Notes: generated by a model not told the origin, from the sequence alone. A stretch of 64,000 nt of DNA from Phialocephala subalpina (GCA_900073065.1 FJOG01000009.1:167176-231175), one strand, 5' to 3'; positions 10,915 to 21,731 are shown, numbered from the stretch's first letter. A program made the numbers and translations.

Positions 10915-12237
10915 ATGGCCCCAAAACACCCTTATACTTCCGAGGCTGGTAAAGGCAACTTCCTTGGATATATTGACGATGGCGAGGACATTGTGCCAGC
11001 TGCAAAGAAAGCTAAAATCAATATAAAAACCGCCCGTAGGATCGCTTACCGCGACGAGGACAATTACATTCATAACGATCAGCACTACTTACTACAACCT
11101 TCACTGCACGATCGATGTGCTATTGCACCGAAGCTAGGAAGACGTTAAGCTCTTACAGAATTAAATGTAGAGCAATTGGACAATGCTATCAGCTAAGACT
11201 GCCGTCATCGCGAGATGCTAGAATTCGATGTTTCTTAAGAGCTCGGTTTTACTGCTTCCAAAAGTACGATCCGCACAACATTACGAGAGCTCGGAAACCA
11301 TCGAGTAAAGCCTACAAAGAAGCTTGACCTCACACTTATCTAAGAAGCTATTCGATACGAAATTGCCTTAGGGCGGGAACATTGGACAATAGAGTAATGG
11401 AAGAGGGTATTATTCTCAGACGAAGCTGCCATTTTAGTCGGGGAACACCGTGGAAAACATCATATATCACGAAAAGTTGATGAGGCATATTAAGATGATT
11501 GTATTGAGGTTCGGTACAACAATTATTCGCAAGCTATGTTCTGGGGAGTCTTCTCTTATGACTTCAAAGGCCTATGCTATGTTTACCTCAAGGAAACGGC
11601 TACTTAGACAAAACGATACGCTGGAATTATCAACGCACATAATAACCTACAAATGCCGGCCATACAAGCGGAATGGGATATCAAAGTCGCCGAGGACATT
11701 GCAAAATGGGCAGCACTTGGGAAAAGGAAGCCTAGGAGGCCTGCGCTGTTCGAAAACTTCGTTAAGAACCATCCATTAATTATGTCACGAGAGAAGAACA
11801 AAGGCGGTATCGACCACATGCGATATAGATATGAGGTGCTCGAACCTCTTCTCATTCCTTATATGCGCGAAGTAAGCCTCTAGCGCCCTTATGACCCCGA
11901 TAATCTCGATATCCCTAGTCCTATTTTCCAGTAAGACAACGCGGCTTCTCACATTAGCCATTGGACAATGGAACTACTTCAAAAAGAGGGATTAGAGATG
12001 TTAGAACACCCTGGGAACTCGCTCGACATGAGCGCTATCGAGAAGGCTTGGATGCCTATGAGGATTAAGATCACAAACGTGTAGAATCGGCCTTATACTC
12101 TCGAATGGACAGAGAGAGCTTGGTACGCTGAATGGGAGGCATTAGAGCAGGATACAATTCGTGGGTGGATCACTGAGATGGTGGAAAACAACCAGCGGAT
12201 ACTAGATGATAAGGGAGGCAATCATTTTCATGGATAG
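10915..12237 (+). pseudogene. Tc1/mariner transposase, ten premature stops in one frame
   Basis: Reading one frame from the ATG at 10915 to the TAG at 12235 gives a full-length transposase of about 440 codons with no frameshift, interrupted by stops at 11146, 11194, 11236, 11341, 11395, 11491, 11605, 11881, 11932 and 12082. All are TAA or TAG, none TGA. The DDE core can be followed: VLFSDEAA (first Asp), IFQ-stop-DNAASH (second Asp; one Gln codon has become TAA) and SLDMSAIEKAWMPM (third acidic residue, in the usual LN-x-IE-x-xW context). An N-terminal helix-turn-helix region lies near GFTASKSTIRTTLRELG. Only transition-type stops in an otherwise intact frame are what repeat-induced point mutation of CAA/CAG codons gives. 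Confidence 0.92.
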
Positions 12238-12322
12238 CTAGCAAATTGATCGAATTATCATAGAATTAAAACGTGGTCTAAATGCTGATTTTGGTGTTTT
12301 CGGACATCTTTTTCGTCACGTG

Positions 12323-12353
12323 CATGGCTCATTACTTGTTAACCGGCCCTTCG
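12323..12353 (-). repeat. Right terminal inverted repeat of the Tc1/mariner element
   Basis: 31 bp, the perfect inverse of 10789-10819. It is followed by TA at 12354-12355. Confidence 0.95.
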
Positions 12354-12638
12354 TATCGGCCCTACAACTCAGAACCACGTCTCTCAAAATCCAACGCGGA
12401 AAGTTTGGGTATTTGGAGTCTTTGGGGCTTTGCCCACAATCGTTTAACAGCCATCTACTCAGGCAATCAAGAGTCAACAGTCTCTAATACTCTATGACGA
12501 TGTCAATGGAAAGCCTCGAATAGTTGCGGGACCTTGCCCAAAATGTATTTCTTCAAAACTATATATGTACAAGAAATGAAAGCTTGGCCACACATTTGCC
12601 ATTAGCAACCCTTGTTTGTCCTTTCCGTTAGATCTGCC

Positions 12639-13996
12639 TTAACAGGAATCGTCTTCCTCGACACGTCCCTCGGCAGCTGCGGTTGCGGTAGGAGGCACGG
12701 CTTGTCTGGTTGACGAAGATGTCGGCTTTGGTGTGTGCGAGGGTCTCTGGTGAGTCTTGAAGGCAGGAGCGGAGACCGAAACGGAAGCGTCAGAGGCGGG
12801 AGTTGAGGAAGGTGTGCTGACGGCTAAGGACGGTGCAGAGGTTGGAACTGACACTGGTGCTGAAGATGATTTGCTAGTCGTCTTGGGAGTGGCAGAAGAT
12901 GTAGATGTTGACACCGGTGCCGAGACGGGAGTTGAGACACTCAGAGCTGAGGAAGTACTTAGCACCTTCTCGATTGAAGTGGAAGCAAACGTGGCTTTGG
13001 AAGAGGTCGCGGAGGCTGCCTTTGTGCTCACCGCAAGTGCCTTTGTCGATGTTGTAGTGGTTGACCCAATATCAATCTGCAAGGCCAGAGTTGCGTTCAT
13101 GGTCGCATTCCCGTAGAAGAACTCGGTGCCAGCATTGCCCACATTGACGTATGTGTCCTCTGTGAATTTCCCAAGCGCAACCAAAGCCAATAGCCAGTCC
13201 TTCAAATCACCAGAGAATGACCCCTCAAACTGCGTAGTGGGAAGCAAGCTGCTGACAGTGATTCCAGTGTCTGTGTTGACATCTTCATACAGCTCCCACG
13301 ATGTGCCAAACAAGTCATCAATGGTTGCTGAGGGACCATTGCCCCAGCCGATTGGGAGCTGTCCACCTTCATACTGTAACCACAGCATCAGCTCTCGGGA
13401 CGAGGTCGAGGTAGAATCGCCTTTGATGTCGTTGGTCATGAAGTCGTAACAGACATTGCCTAGCTTCTTATAAACATAGTTACAGCACAACCGGATGAGA
13501 CAGGGTACCTTTGAAAGCTGTGGTATTGGTGCGAGTCCAATCGTAAGTGGTGGGGATAGAACCAATGCTGGAGAGCGTGACTTCAAGGTTCTGAGTGAGA
13601 CCGACAAAGGAGTATCCTTTTGGGACATTGCTCCTATTTTAGTGATCGGATTTAGCAGTTGCTCTCAAGGCTGTCTGTGGATAGGAGAAGAACACACGTG
13701 CTCTCGACATATTCGATGTCAGTCTCACTATTCCAGAGCACTTCCTGGGTTCCACTGCTACTCGTGGTCATTTCATCGTAATAAGTGCATTGGGTGCCCA
13801 CCATCTCGGCGGCATTGTAAAGCATATTGTAGACGATCCATGGCGAGTTCTGGAGAATGATATAATCGTAGTCGCCGCAGAGATCGACGGACGCCTGGGC
13901 TCGAGGAACGAGTTGAAAGAATGTGGGAAGAGCAAGAACTGGCGCTGTTGATGAGAGAGCCGCCAGGGCGAGAAAACTTCTATGCTGGAAATGCAT
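12639..13996 (-). CDS. Secreted glycoside hydrolase family 12 (endoglucanase / xyloglucanase type)
   Basis: Three exons, 13996-13698, 13633-13509 and 13459-12639, 414 residues with phases that close. A signal peptide is clear (MHFQHRSFLALAALSSTAPVLA). The GH12 fold is recognised from LCGDYDYIILQNSPWIVYNML, the Cys-containing QCTYYD block and SIPTTYDW. Both catalytic glutamates are present: Glu164 in SRELMLWLQYEGG (nucleophile) and Glu254 in GTEFFYGNATMN (acid/base), 90 residues apart. The enzyme should cut beta-1,4-glucan or xyloglucan outside the cell. From about residue 270 to the end it carries an unusual 140-residue Ser/Thr/Ala/Val-rich tail, probably O-glycosylated, with no cellulose-binding module; it ends in an acidic EEDDSC. 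Confidence 0.9.
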
Positions 13997-15200
13997 TTTG
14001 AAAGAACTTAAAGAAGGGTCGTAAAGAATGTATATGGTCAGATGAGAATTGGAGCTGCTCGAGAGCGAGAAGAGAGTCTTGAAAATTTGAAAGCACTGGC
14101 TTCCCTAAACTTTAAAGAAGAGGCAATCGTATGTCCCATGCATGGAGAAATTACGAGTCTCATCCTCATCAGCATGAGAGATCAGTCATTAGCAGCCGCA
14201 GCCTTAGGACCAAGGATAGCTCTCTCAATACCGGGGTGCGGGAGGAAAAACAAATAACCGGAGTGAAAAAACGTACGCAAATAAGTAAGAAATATTTACT
14301 TGAAACAGCCTCTGGAGATGGATTCCTTGGATTGAAGTTTCAACTTAATTCTAAGCCGACGGAAGGAAATTTGATGTGGGGAAGTGTGGTTTGTTGTGGC
14401 CTGAGGCCTCCACACCACCAGTGGCGTGGAAGGTAGGCCCACTATACTTCGTATCAGGCGTAATAATTCCAAAGACTCCATATTTGAACTTCACTAGATC
14501 AAGTAATATTTCTGCAAATCCAAGCGGTCAATGGGTCAAATTCCCCTTGCTCAGAAGAAGTCTCGAGAAGTCTTGGTGTAACTATTATGCTAGACACCAA
14601 AGTACCTTGAAGGCTTCAGCTAGTGCGATACTGCAGGGCCACTGTAAGATTGCTGCCGATTGGTGCAAGCTGGCACGGACGTGTTCATGCCAGGTGATGT
14701 GCTTTTGATTCGTTCTGTTGTACAAAAACCTTCAGCGACATGCAACAGTCCCGTACGACGTGTGATGGCGGCTGGAGAGCATCGCGTCAATCTTGTTCGT
14801 ATTCCGCTTTCTTGTCTGCCATGTTCTTCCCTGAAACTTATATCCACTTCTACCTTATCTGCCGTGCCGTCCTTCTGATTCTCAGGGAGGTCCCTTTTTC
14901 TCACGATCTCAGGGTTTGATTGAGGTTTTGACTGACGACGATGACTGATGCGATGACTGATGAGGAGTTTAACCCGTGATACCCTTTCCCGGTTTCTGAC
15001 TATGAAAGTGGTCGAGTATTGGTATCGGTTCCTGTCCTAAAAATCAGCGAAAGATGTCACGCATCCGTAGTCGAGGCTTCTCCGCGGATCGTCTTACGAC
15101 TTTCCTCCTCAAAATTTGGAGAGATATCAGGATACTCATGACTGAGGCAGGGAAGCACAAGGTAGGGAATAAATTAAACGGTAATACCGCTTATCGAGAT

Positions 15201-15281
15201 TCAAAGTGAACCTTATTCATTCGAAGTGAAGCTTATTCATTCGAAGCAAAGCTTATTCATTCAAAGGTGAACCGTATTCAT
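15201..15281 (+). repeat. Four tandem copies of a 20-21-bp repeat
   Basis: Units start TCAAAGTGAACCTTATTCAT (15201), TCGAAGTGAAGCTTATTCAT (15221), TCGAAGCAAAGCTTATTCAT (15241) and TCAAAGGTGAACCGTATTCA (15261). The last has one extra base. No coding potential. It lies about 560 bp upstream of the pectin lyase start. Confidence 0.85.
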
Positions 15282-15733
15282 TCAATCTTGTCCTTCCTCA
15301 TTCGGACGCTCCCGGCCACGTTTTATTTCTCGGAAGCGGCTGCACCGTTTGAAAACGTCGTGCAACACACTGATGGTTTGGTGGTGGGTAAGAATAGGGG
15401 AGAGGTTTTGGGAATGAGCTGACTTGATGCATGTGACAAATAATACCGTGAAGTGAAGTCCACGAGGCTCTAGAATGGCAGTCTTAGCAGTATCTAAAAG
15501 AAATGTGTAGTGGTTTCGGGGAAACTTAAAAATACAAGAGAATCTGAACTAGGCATTTAAGGTTTATTCTTTCAGGAGAACAGCCAATAGCGGGTCATTA
15601 GAAGTTTCAATCTTCCCTATAGGGATCTCTATATTTCTCCTTTCAGGCCGTTAGTCTACAAAACGAAGGTGTACTTTGGAATCAAACTAACCCTACAGTC
15701 TTCGCCCGAGGTAATAGTTTAAGGAGATCTGGA

Positions 15734-15740
15734 TATATAA
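15734..15740 (+). promoter_or_regulatory. TATA box of the pectin lyase gene
   Basis: TATATAA lies 102 bp before the pectin lyase ATG, directly upstream of the repeated leader. Confidence 0.6.
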
Positions 15741-15755
15741 GAGTCCTGTATCTCT

Positions 15756-15839
15756 TTCTAACGATTCCAACACTCTTTGGATATTCTAATTATTCCCGCA
15801 TTCTTTTGGCATTCTAACCATTCCAACATTCTTTCGACA
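15756..15839 (+). repeat. Three tandem 28-bp repeats abutting the pectin lyase start codon
   Basis: Units at 15756-15783, 15784-15811 and 15812-15839 share the frame TTCTAA-x-x-ATTCC-x-x-CA-x-TCTTT and end two bases before the ATG. They probably form most of the 5' leader and are pyrimidine-rich with CTAAC-like cores. Confidence 0.85.
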
Positions 15840-15841
15840 TC

Positions 15842-17201
15842 ATGGTTAAACTACTTCCCTTTTTTGCAGCTACTGTTTTCTTTCAGCCAGCATTTGTTCT
15901 AGCTGTTGGAGGAGCAACGGGTTCACCCCAAGGCTTTGCAAGTGGAACCACAGGCGGCGGGGATGCAGCGGCTGTGACGCCAACAACTACTGCAGAATTA
16001 ATCGGTTATTTGGGTGACAGCTCTCCCCGGGTCATTGTATGTTTATCTCTGCCAAGTTTCGTGCTCGAATGACTGATACATGTTAAAACAGATCATCGAT
16101 AGAGAGTCAGTACTCATTCTTGGAAAGCTGCCAGGATTTTCAAACTAACGCAACGGCAGGTTCGACTTTACGAACACCGAAGGGCTTTGTAACGACTGTG
16201 CTGGATGCATTCCCGCCTCTGATACTTGTGGATCAGAAGGTCAACTGTCAATTAACGCAAACGGCTGGTGTGGATCGGACCCAGCAACCACCGTCAGTTA
16301 TGACAAAGCCGCTATTGAAGGGATTTATGTTCACTCAAATAAATCTATCATCGGTAAAGGAAGCAATGCTATTTTTCGAGGCAAAGGCCTTCGATTGGTG
16401 AATAACGTTCAAAATGTCATCATCCAAAATATTCACTTCACCGATCTGAATCCGGAATTCATCTGGGGCGGCGATGCCCTCACTTTAGACGGTACCGACA
16501 ACATCTGGGTTGATCACTGCAAGGTGAAAACTAAGTTCCACACATCAAGATGCTGAGCTGACTGATTGCTAGTTCTCCCTTATTGGTAGACAGATGATCG
16601 TGCTGGGCTTTGGGCCGTCCGGTCGTGTTACAATTTCAAATTGCGAGTTTGACGGACAGACAAGCTGGTCCGCATCCTGCGATGGCAGACACTATTGGGC
16701 AATCCTCGGATATGGCAATAACGATTTCGTCACATTTGTGGGCAACTATATCCACCATACATCTGGCCGTTCCCCAAGGCTCGACTACAACAGTTTGTGG
16801 CACGCCGTCAACAACTACTGGTATTCAAATTCTGGCCACGTATTTGATGTCAGCAGCGGTTCAAATGCCTTGATCGAGGGTATGTTTGCTCCTATTTCGT
16901 AATAATCATTAGACTTTCAAGCTTATATTACTAAGGCAATGTCTTCGAAAATGTTACAACAACGCTTCTCCCCGACTCCACGCCAGGACAGGTATTTGTC
17001 CCTAGGAAGTCTACCACCGGCGAGTGCGCAAAATATCTCAACCGCAATTGCTATTCGAACTCGGTAATAAGCTCTGGTTCTCTCAGCGGATCTGTCACTA
17101 GTTTTATGGTGAACTTCACTGGACACGACATCGCTCCTGCTATTCCCCCATCAACAGTCAAGGCATCTGTTTTGGCATACGCTGGTGTTGGCAAGATCTA
17201 A
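15842..17201 (+). CDS. Secreted pectin lyase, polysaccharide lyase family 1
   Basis: Five exons, 15842-16036, 16092-16105, 16160-16523, 16573-16879 and 16936-17201, encode 381 residues; all junctions are GT-AG and the phases close. The second exon is only 14 nt. A signal peptide (MVKLLPFFAATVFFQPAFVLA) is followed by the PL1 beta-helix signatures: GAT-x-SPQGFASGTTGGG, the Cys-rich CNDCAGCIPASDTCG, SIIGKG, VIIQNIHFTDLNPEFIWGGDALTLDG, IWVDHC, RHYWAILGYG and NYIHHTSGRSPRLD, which contains the catalytic Arg region. The block order and the WGGDA / HHTSGRSP wording fit fungal pectin lyases rather than calcium-dependent pectate lyases. It should cleave methyl-esterified homogalacturonan by beta-elimination outside the cell. 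It faces away from the GH12 gene, and the DHA2 transporter converges on it. Confidence 0.93.
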
Positions 17202-17447
17202 ATTATGTGGATATAGGGCTGCAGAAATTGCTCATCGTTATTATTTTGGACATCACCGTTAGATTTTGTAAGCAGTGCCTTCTAGCATTTATCTTCATCT
17301 GCGCGGCATGCCGAGCATAACTTATTTTCTCCTTCTATTCTTATTGCTCCTATTTTATATAGTTTACCAGTCGAGCCGACCATAGAATGTATATACAACT
17401 CGTCTGCTTCCTATTTCCTGAAGAGCCTGTAGACCTCATCCCAGTGC

Positions 17448-19228
17448 TCAACCACCAGCAACCATCTCCATGTTAACTTTCTCCCACTTCATCGCCGCAC
17501 CACAAATGAAAGCTACCGCACCAGCAGCAATCGACATGATCCAAATATCATCAACGGTCTTCACGATCGCGTCAATTGCTTTCGCAGTGACGTCCGCATT
17601 TCCGCCCTGCAAAACCGCGCTCTGAACCCCACTCAACGCCCCCCTCAACTCATCCTCGCTAAACCCAAACCCCTGCAAAGCACCCCTCAAATTAATATAC
17701 CCCCTATTCTGGAAAATACTAGCCGCAATACTCAACGAGATAGCAATCGTTCCGATTTGCGCCGTATTGATGAACCCAATTGCGTTCTGAGCGTCTTCTT
17801 TGGGCACTTTGGCGACGGCGACGGAGTACGCAACTTGCATCGTTAAGCCGGAGCCGATTGCAAGGAGGATTTCGTAGCCGTAGATCTTGCCAACGGAGGT
17901 GTGGACATCAATTCCGTACATTAGAGCCCCGCCGATGATACAGAAGATTCCGGTGCCAAGGTAGAAGGGAGCGTAGCGGCCGACCATAGGGAGGACGGCG
18001 CCGGAGAACATGACGAAGAAGACGTTGAGGACGATGAATGGGAGGAGTCGGATCGCGGCTTTGATGGCTGAATCTCCGCGTGTGAACTGGAAGAAGATGG
18101 GGACATAGTAGACGCCAATTGCGAGACCTGTCGCTGCCGCCGCGGTGCCAACGTAGAGAAGGATCATGGTTCGGGATTTGAGGAAATGGACGGGAAAGAT
18201 GCGGTGGGTGGGCGTGGTGAAGATACAGAAGAACTGCTGAATCATGTAGGCGATGAGGCAGACGCCAAAGGCGGCCCAGAGAGCTATGGGACCGGCTTCT
18301 GTCCATTTCCAGGTGCTGCCGGAGAAGGTGAGGACGACTTGGAAGAGGGTGAAGACTGCGGCATTGAGGGTGACGCCTAGCCAGTCAATCTCGCGAAGTT
18401 TGGTGGTGGTTGGTTGAGATGGAGTCGAGCAGTGCTTCGGGAAGAGGAAGATGTAGACTGCAACAATTTAGTCAGACAGAGGCAGAACTTCGAGAATGGT
18501 TGCTTACTTGGAGAGAGCGCGGCCGCAAGTGGTAAATTGATGTAAAATGCCCATCGCCAAGTTGCTGATGAAACAGCAAATCCACCACCAATCAAGGGAC
18601 CGAGAATACAGCCTGTTCCCCAGCAGAGACCGATGAGAGCGTTGTAGATAGGACGAGTGGCGAGCGGGGTGAAGATAGATATGTAAGTCAACGCACTGAC
18701 CTCTGATTAGACTTGCAAGATGGTGTCAGACTAGAAGTGGCCTCACCCAAGATACATCCCAGCACCTCCCATTCCAGCAATGACCCGCCCAACAATCATG
18801 GCATTCATGCTCGGTGCAGCTCCGCAAAGAGCGGAGCCCGCCTCAAAGGTAATAACGGCCCCGATCATCAAGTACTTGATCTCAAAAAGACCGTAGAAAC
18901 GTCCGATCAGAAGAATCACCGCGACAGCACCCATAGGGAAACCGATTCCAACCCAAGCTAGCTTGTCAATCTCTCCAAGAGACTCAAGAATTGGACCCTG
19001 TACTGAAGCTGCAATAGTCGTGTCAAGTCCATAGAGCAATGCACCTAAGAAAAGACCAAGACAAGAGAGCATCCAGCGGACTTTGGAGACTTCTGCAACG
19101 GGTTTTCCAGCTGAAGAGAGTGAAGAGCTTTCGCTATCTGAGGGGCCACCAAGAGTCTTTTCGACGTCAGAGACTTGAGGCGGGGTGGGCTCATCCTTAG
19201 GGACTGAGTCTTGGGTAGGAGCGGACAT
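17448..19228 (-). CDS. MFS drug:H+ antiporter, DHA2 (14-TM) type
   Basis: Exons 19228-18747, 18695-18508 and 18457-17448 give 559 residues with closed phases. A charged, Ser-rich N-terminus (about 48 residues) leads to TM1, LSCLGLFLGALLYGLDTTIAA, with the GLDTTI variant of motif C/D1 used by DHA2 exporters. IGRFYGLFEIKY (motif A-like) and GRVIAGMGGAGMYLG follow, then a block of hydrophobic helices through the C-terminus. Its length and about 14 predicted helices match fungal plasma-membrane exporters of toxins, azoles or metabolites. It sits alone between pectin lyase and an SDR. No biosynthetic core gene is next to it, so the substrate is unknown. Confidence 0.9.
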
Positions 19229-20829
19229 CTTGGCGTTGAGGACAGAGAAGACACAGTAAGAGTGTTGTCTGAGGGTGGATGATTGGAGATGTATGCATCG
19301 CGGGAGGAAGCATATTTAAGCAACATGATAGAGAGAGGTATTAGAGATTAGAGAGAACTAAAACATGGGGAAAAGGCAGTTCGGCGACAATTCGCCAAGA
19401 TGACTAGGATCTGAGCACCCAATTCAATCCTTGCAGAAGACTTCTAGCATAGCCATTCCGAATGCGAGCCCAAAACAATGGTAAGCGTGCTGCGAGTGAC
19501 ATAGAACCGCATTGCAACTGGGTTATGGGGCTGCTAACGGTTAAAACAGATATCCTTGAGACGTCGTAGTGGCAGAGACGGGCTGTTGTGCGACCGAGCA
19601 CAGATAAAAAGGAAAAGCACCGGTGAGATTAAACATCTGACTGCATGTTTCGGACGTAAGTAGCTCACGATGGCGTAAATTTGTAGAATTGCGTTGTTGT
19701 CTCGAGCAAAAGGCGCCGTTAGGCTGATGCAGGTTCGGCGTTGCAAGGGACTCGGACGCTGCTGATTGGCTGCATAATCTTTACCTCGATCACGAGTCTT
19801 CGGCAGCAAGTGAAAAGCCACTTAATATGAGAAGTGAAGCGCGCAGAAATGAAACCTAGGAGTCGGCGAGATACAATTTTGAAGCACTGCGCAATGACTG
19901 CGTGGGTGCTAGGTTGTCGCGATTTCCGTACAATTCGTTCTCACACCAGCTCAGGCACTGCAGCGTCAAATCGAGCAAGACGGCATCTTGTGCCAGCCTC
20001 AGGGAGTCGGAATCGTGCGCGGTGGTGAATTTAGATATACTCATACTTCGTGGTATCGTAGAGGAAGTGCGCGTTGGCTCGGCGGTCTTTCGTGAGAGGA
20101 TATTGGAGAGTGCTGAAAGCACGACGAGCGTCGAGAAAGCTCCAGCTAGTTTTAGGGGCACGACTTCACCAAGATACGGCCGCACCTCGCCGAAGCGGGC
20201 AAGATATCACGTGCAAAGCCTCTCTCGCTCAACTTGCTCTGTCTCGTCGTTACTAACGGTTTCTTTAAATCTTCTTTTCGAAAAATTTGAGATTACCTTC
20301 CAAGTCAATATGAGCAAGTGCCCAAATGTATGATTTGGAGAAATGAGGAATGTGACAGAGGCAACAATTGACGAAGAGTATGTTTGCTGCTTATAAGGAA
20401 AGAGTGGAGATACTTTTACGTGGTGAGAGCAATAACTTTCAAGAAAGATTACAATTATGTGACCACACTTGTATTCTCCCGAAGCATTAGGCTCTAAACT
20501 TTGAGATACAAGATACCGTCACGTGTTATCACTTTGAAAAGAAAATACCCTTTTAAAATCTTCACCTCATTCTCGAAAGCTTTTGATGCCATATCCAATC
20601 TCCGCAAAATCGAATCTGGAAGTCTTGATGTCACCCCCAGGATCACAATCAGCTCTCTGATGCCTTCCCCCCTTTATTCGCCAATTGAATTTAGCCGAGA
20701 ACCAGATGGAGGGGTAAAACTGCTTAGAAATGTGATGCTGTGTAGATTCATCACTAATATAAATTCTAGAAGACTTGAAACACCCTCGTAAGCAGTAAAC
20801 CACACATCCAAATACACTCTCATCGCAAA
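19229..20829. other. Intergenic, divergent promoters of DHA2 exporter and SDR
   Basis: About 1.6 kb. Open frames on either strand (for example 19902-20333) overlap one another, have no recognisable domain and no conserved splice layout. I see no RNA gene or repeat. Confidence 0.4.
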
Positions 20830-21731
20830 ATGCCCATCTGGATAATTATTGGTGTAAACCGCGGCCTAGGCCTCGAATTCGCCACCCAACTCGCTGTAGA
20901 CGCCTCAAACACAATCATAGCAGCAATACGCTCTCTATCCAATTGTCCTGAGCTTGAAAAACTCCAATCTGCTTCCAAAACATTTCACATCTTACAATGC
21001 GACACTTCATCCCAAGACTCCATCACCGAATTCGGAAAGCATGTTTCGAAGGTGATTGGTCCTGAGACCAAGGTCGACTACCTCCTCAACAACGCAGCCA
21101 TAAATGCCAACTCATCGCTCACAAGTCTCACAATGAATTCCGAAGCGTTGACGAACCACATGAACACCAACGTCATGGGCCCAGCAAAGCTCGTCCAAGT
21201 CCTCACCCCACACTTGCAAGAAGGAAGCGTGGTGATGAATATGACGTCCGGTCTTGCGAGCCTGGCTTATAATAGGAGTAAAGAGATGCCGGAGTGTACT
21301 GTGTATGCGATGAGCAAGGCGGCGTTGAATATGTTGACTGTGCATCAGGCGGCACATCTCAAGGAGAAGAAGGTCAAGGTGGTGTGCGTGGATCGTACGT
21401 CTTATTTCCATACGAATTTGCTGGTCTTCTCTATGGGAGCTCCAGAGCTAGGGGCTGTCTAGGAACTAAGACATTGAGTAGCAAACGGACACCATCCGTT
21501 TGCACGCAGTCTCCAGACAGCTCCTAGCTCCCGAGCTTCTCACCCCAAACTTGTCTTTTTACAGTGCTAATTTGTTTGACAGCGGGGTGGGTGAAGACAG
21601 ATATGGGGGGTAAGAGTGCGGTGTTGGAGAAGGAGGAGAGTATTGGGAGGATGTTGAAGGTTCTTAAGGGGTTGCAGGAGGGGGATTCGGGGAAGTTTTT
21701 TGTTTATGATGGGCGTGAGATGGAGTGGTAA
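20830..21731 (+). CDS. Short-chain dehydrogenase/reductase, carbonyl-reductase (sniffer) type
   Basis: Two exons, 20830-21394 and 21583-21731, encode 237 residues. The Rossmann entry WIIIGVNRGLGLEFA replaces the usual TGxxxGxG with GVNRGLG, as in sniffer/CsgA-like SDRs. The adenine-pocket LLNNAAIN (85-92), catalytic Ser140 and the Y159-x-x-x-K163 pair (VYAMSKAAL) are all present. The second exon restores the conserved PGWVKTDMGG, which confirms the 188-nt intron. That intron is long for this locus because it contains a roughly 100-bp imperfect palindrome. The enzyme should reduce a carbonyl with NAD(P)H in the cytosol; its substrate is not evident. Confidence 0.92.
21434..21540 (+). repeat. 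MITE-like imperfect palindrome inside the SDR intron
   Basis: The left arm (from 21436, GAGCTCCAGAGCTAGGGGCT) pairs imperfectly with the right arm (to 21540, rc GAAGCTCGGGAGCTAGGAGC). The centre is a perfect GCAAACGGA / TCCGTTTGC stem around a 5-nt loop at 21481-21503. No obvious target duplication is seen. Confidence 0.7.

Larger units (their letters stand above)
10789..12353 (+). mobile_element. Tc1/mariner-type DNA transposon, complete but inactivated
   Basis: A 1,565-bp element. The ends are perfect 31-bp inverted repeats beginning CGAAGGGCCGGTTAACAAGT, and each end is flanked by TA, the target duplication of this superfamily. Inside lies one transposase-like frame on the plus strand (see the pseudogene entry). 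Just inside each repeat is a CACGTG hexamer (near 10834 and 12317). The perfect ends imply a recent insertion or continued selection on the ends, while the coding frame is riddled with stops. Confidence 0.93.
13997..15841. other. Intergenic, divergent promoters of GH12 and pectin lyase
   Basis: About 1.8 kb without a recognisable gene. It contains a tandem repeat of about 20 bp (15201-15281), a TATA element (15734-15740) and a triple 28-bp repeat (15756-15839), listed separately. The two flanking genes are divergent and both encode secreted polysaccharide-degrading enzymes, so shared control is possible. Confidence 0.5.

Noticed and set aside
12757..13116. 119-codon plus-strand frame opposite GH12
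   Set aside because: Shadow of the Ser/Thr-rich tail; it reads as Glu/Asp/Val repeats with no other support.
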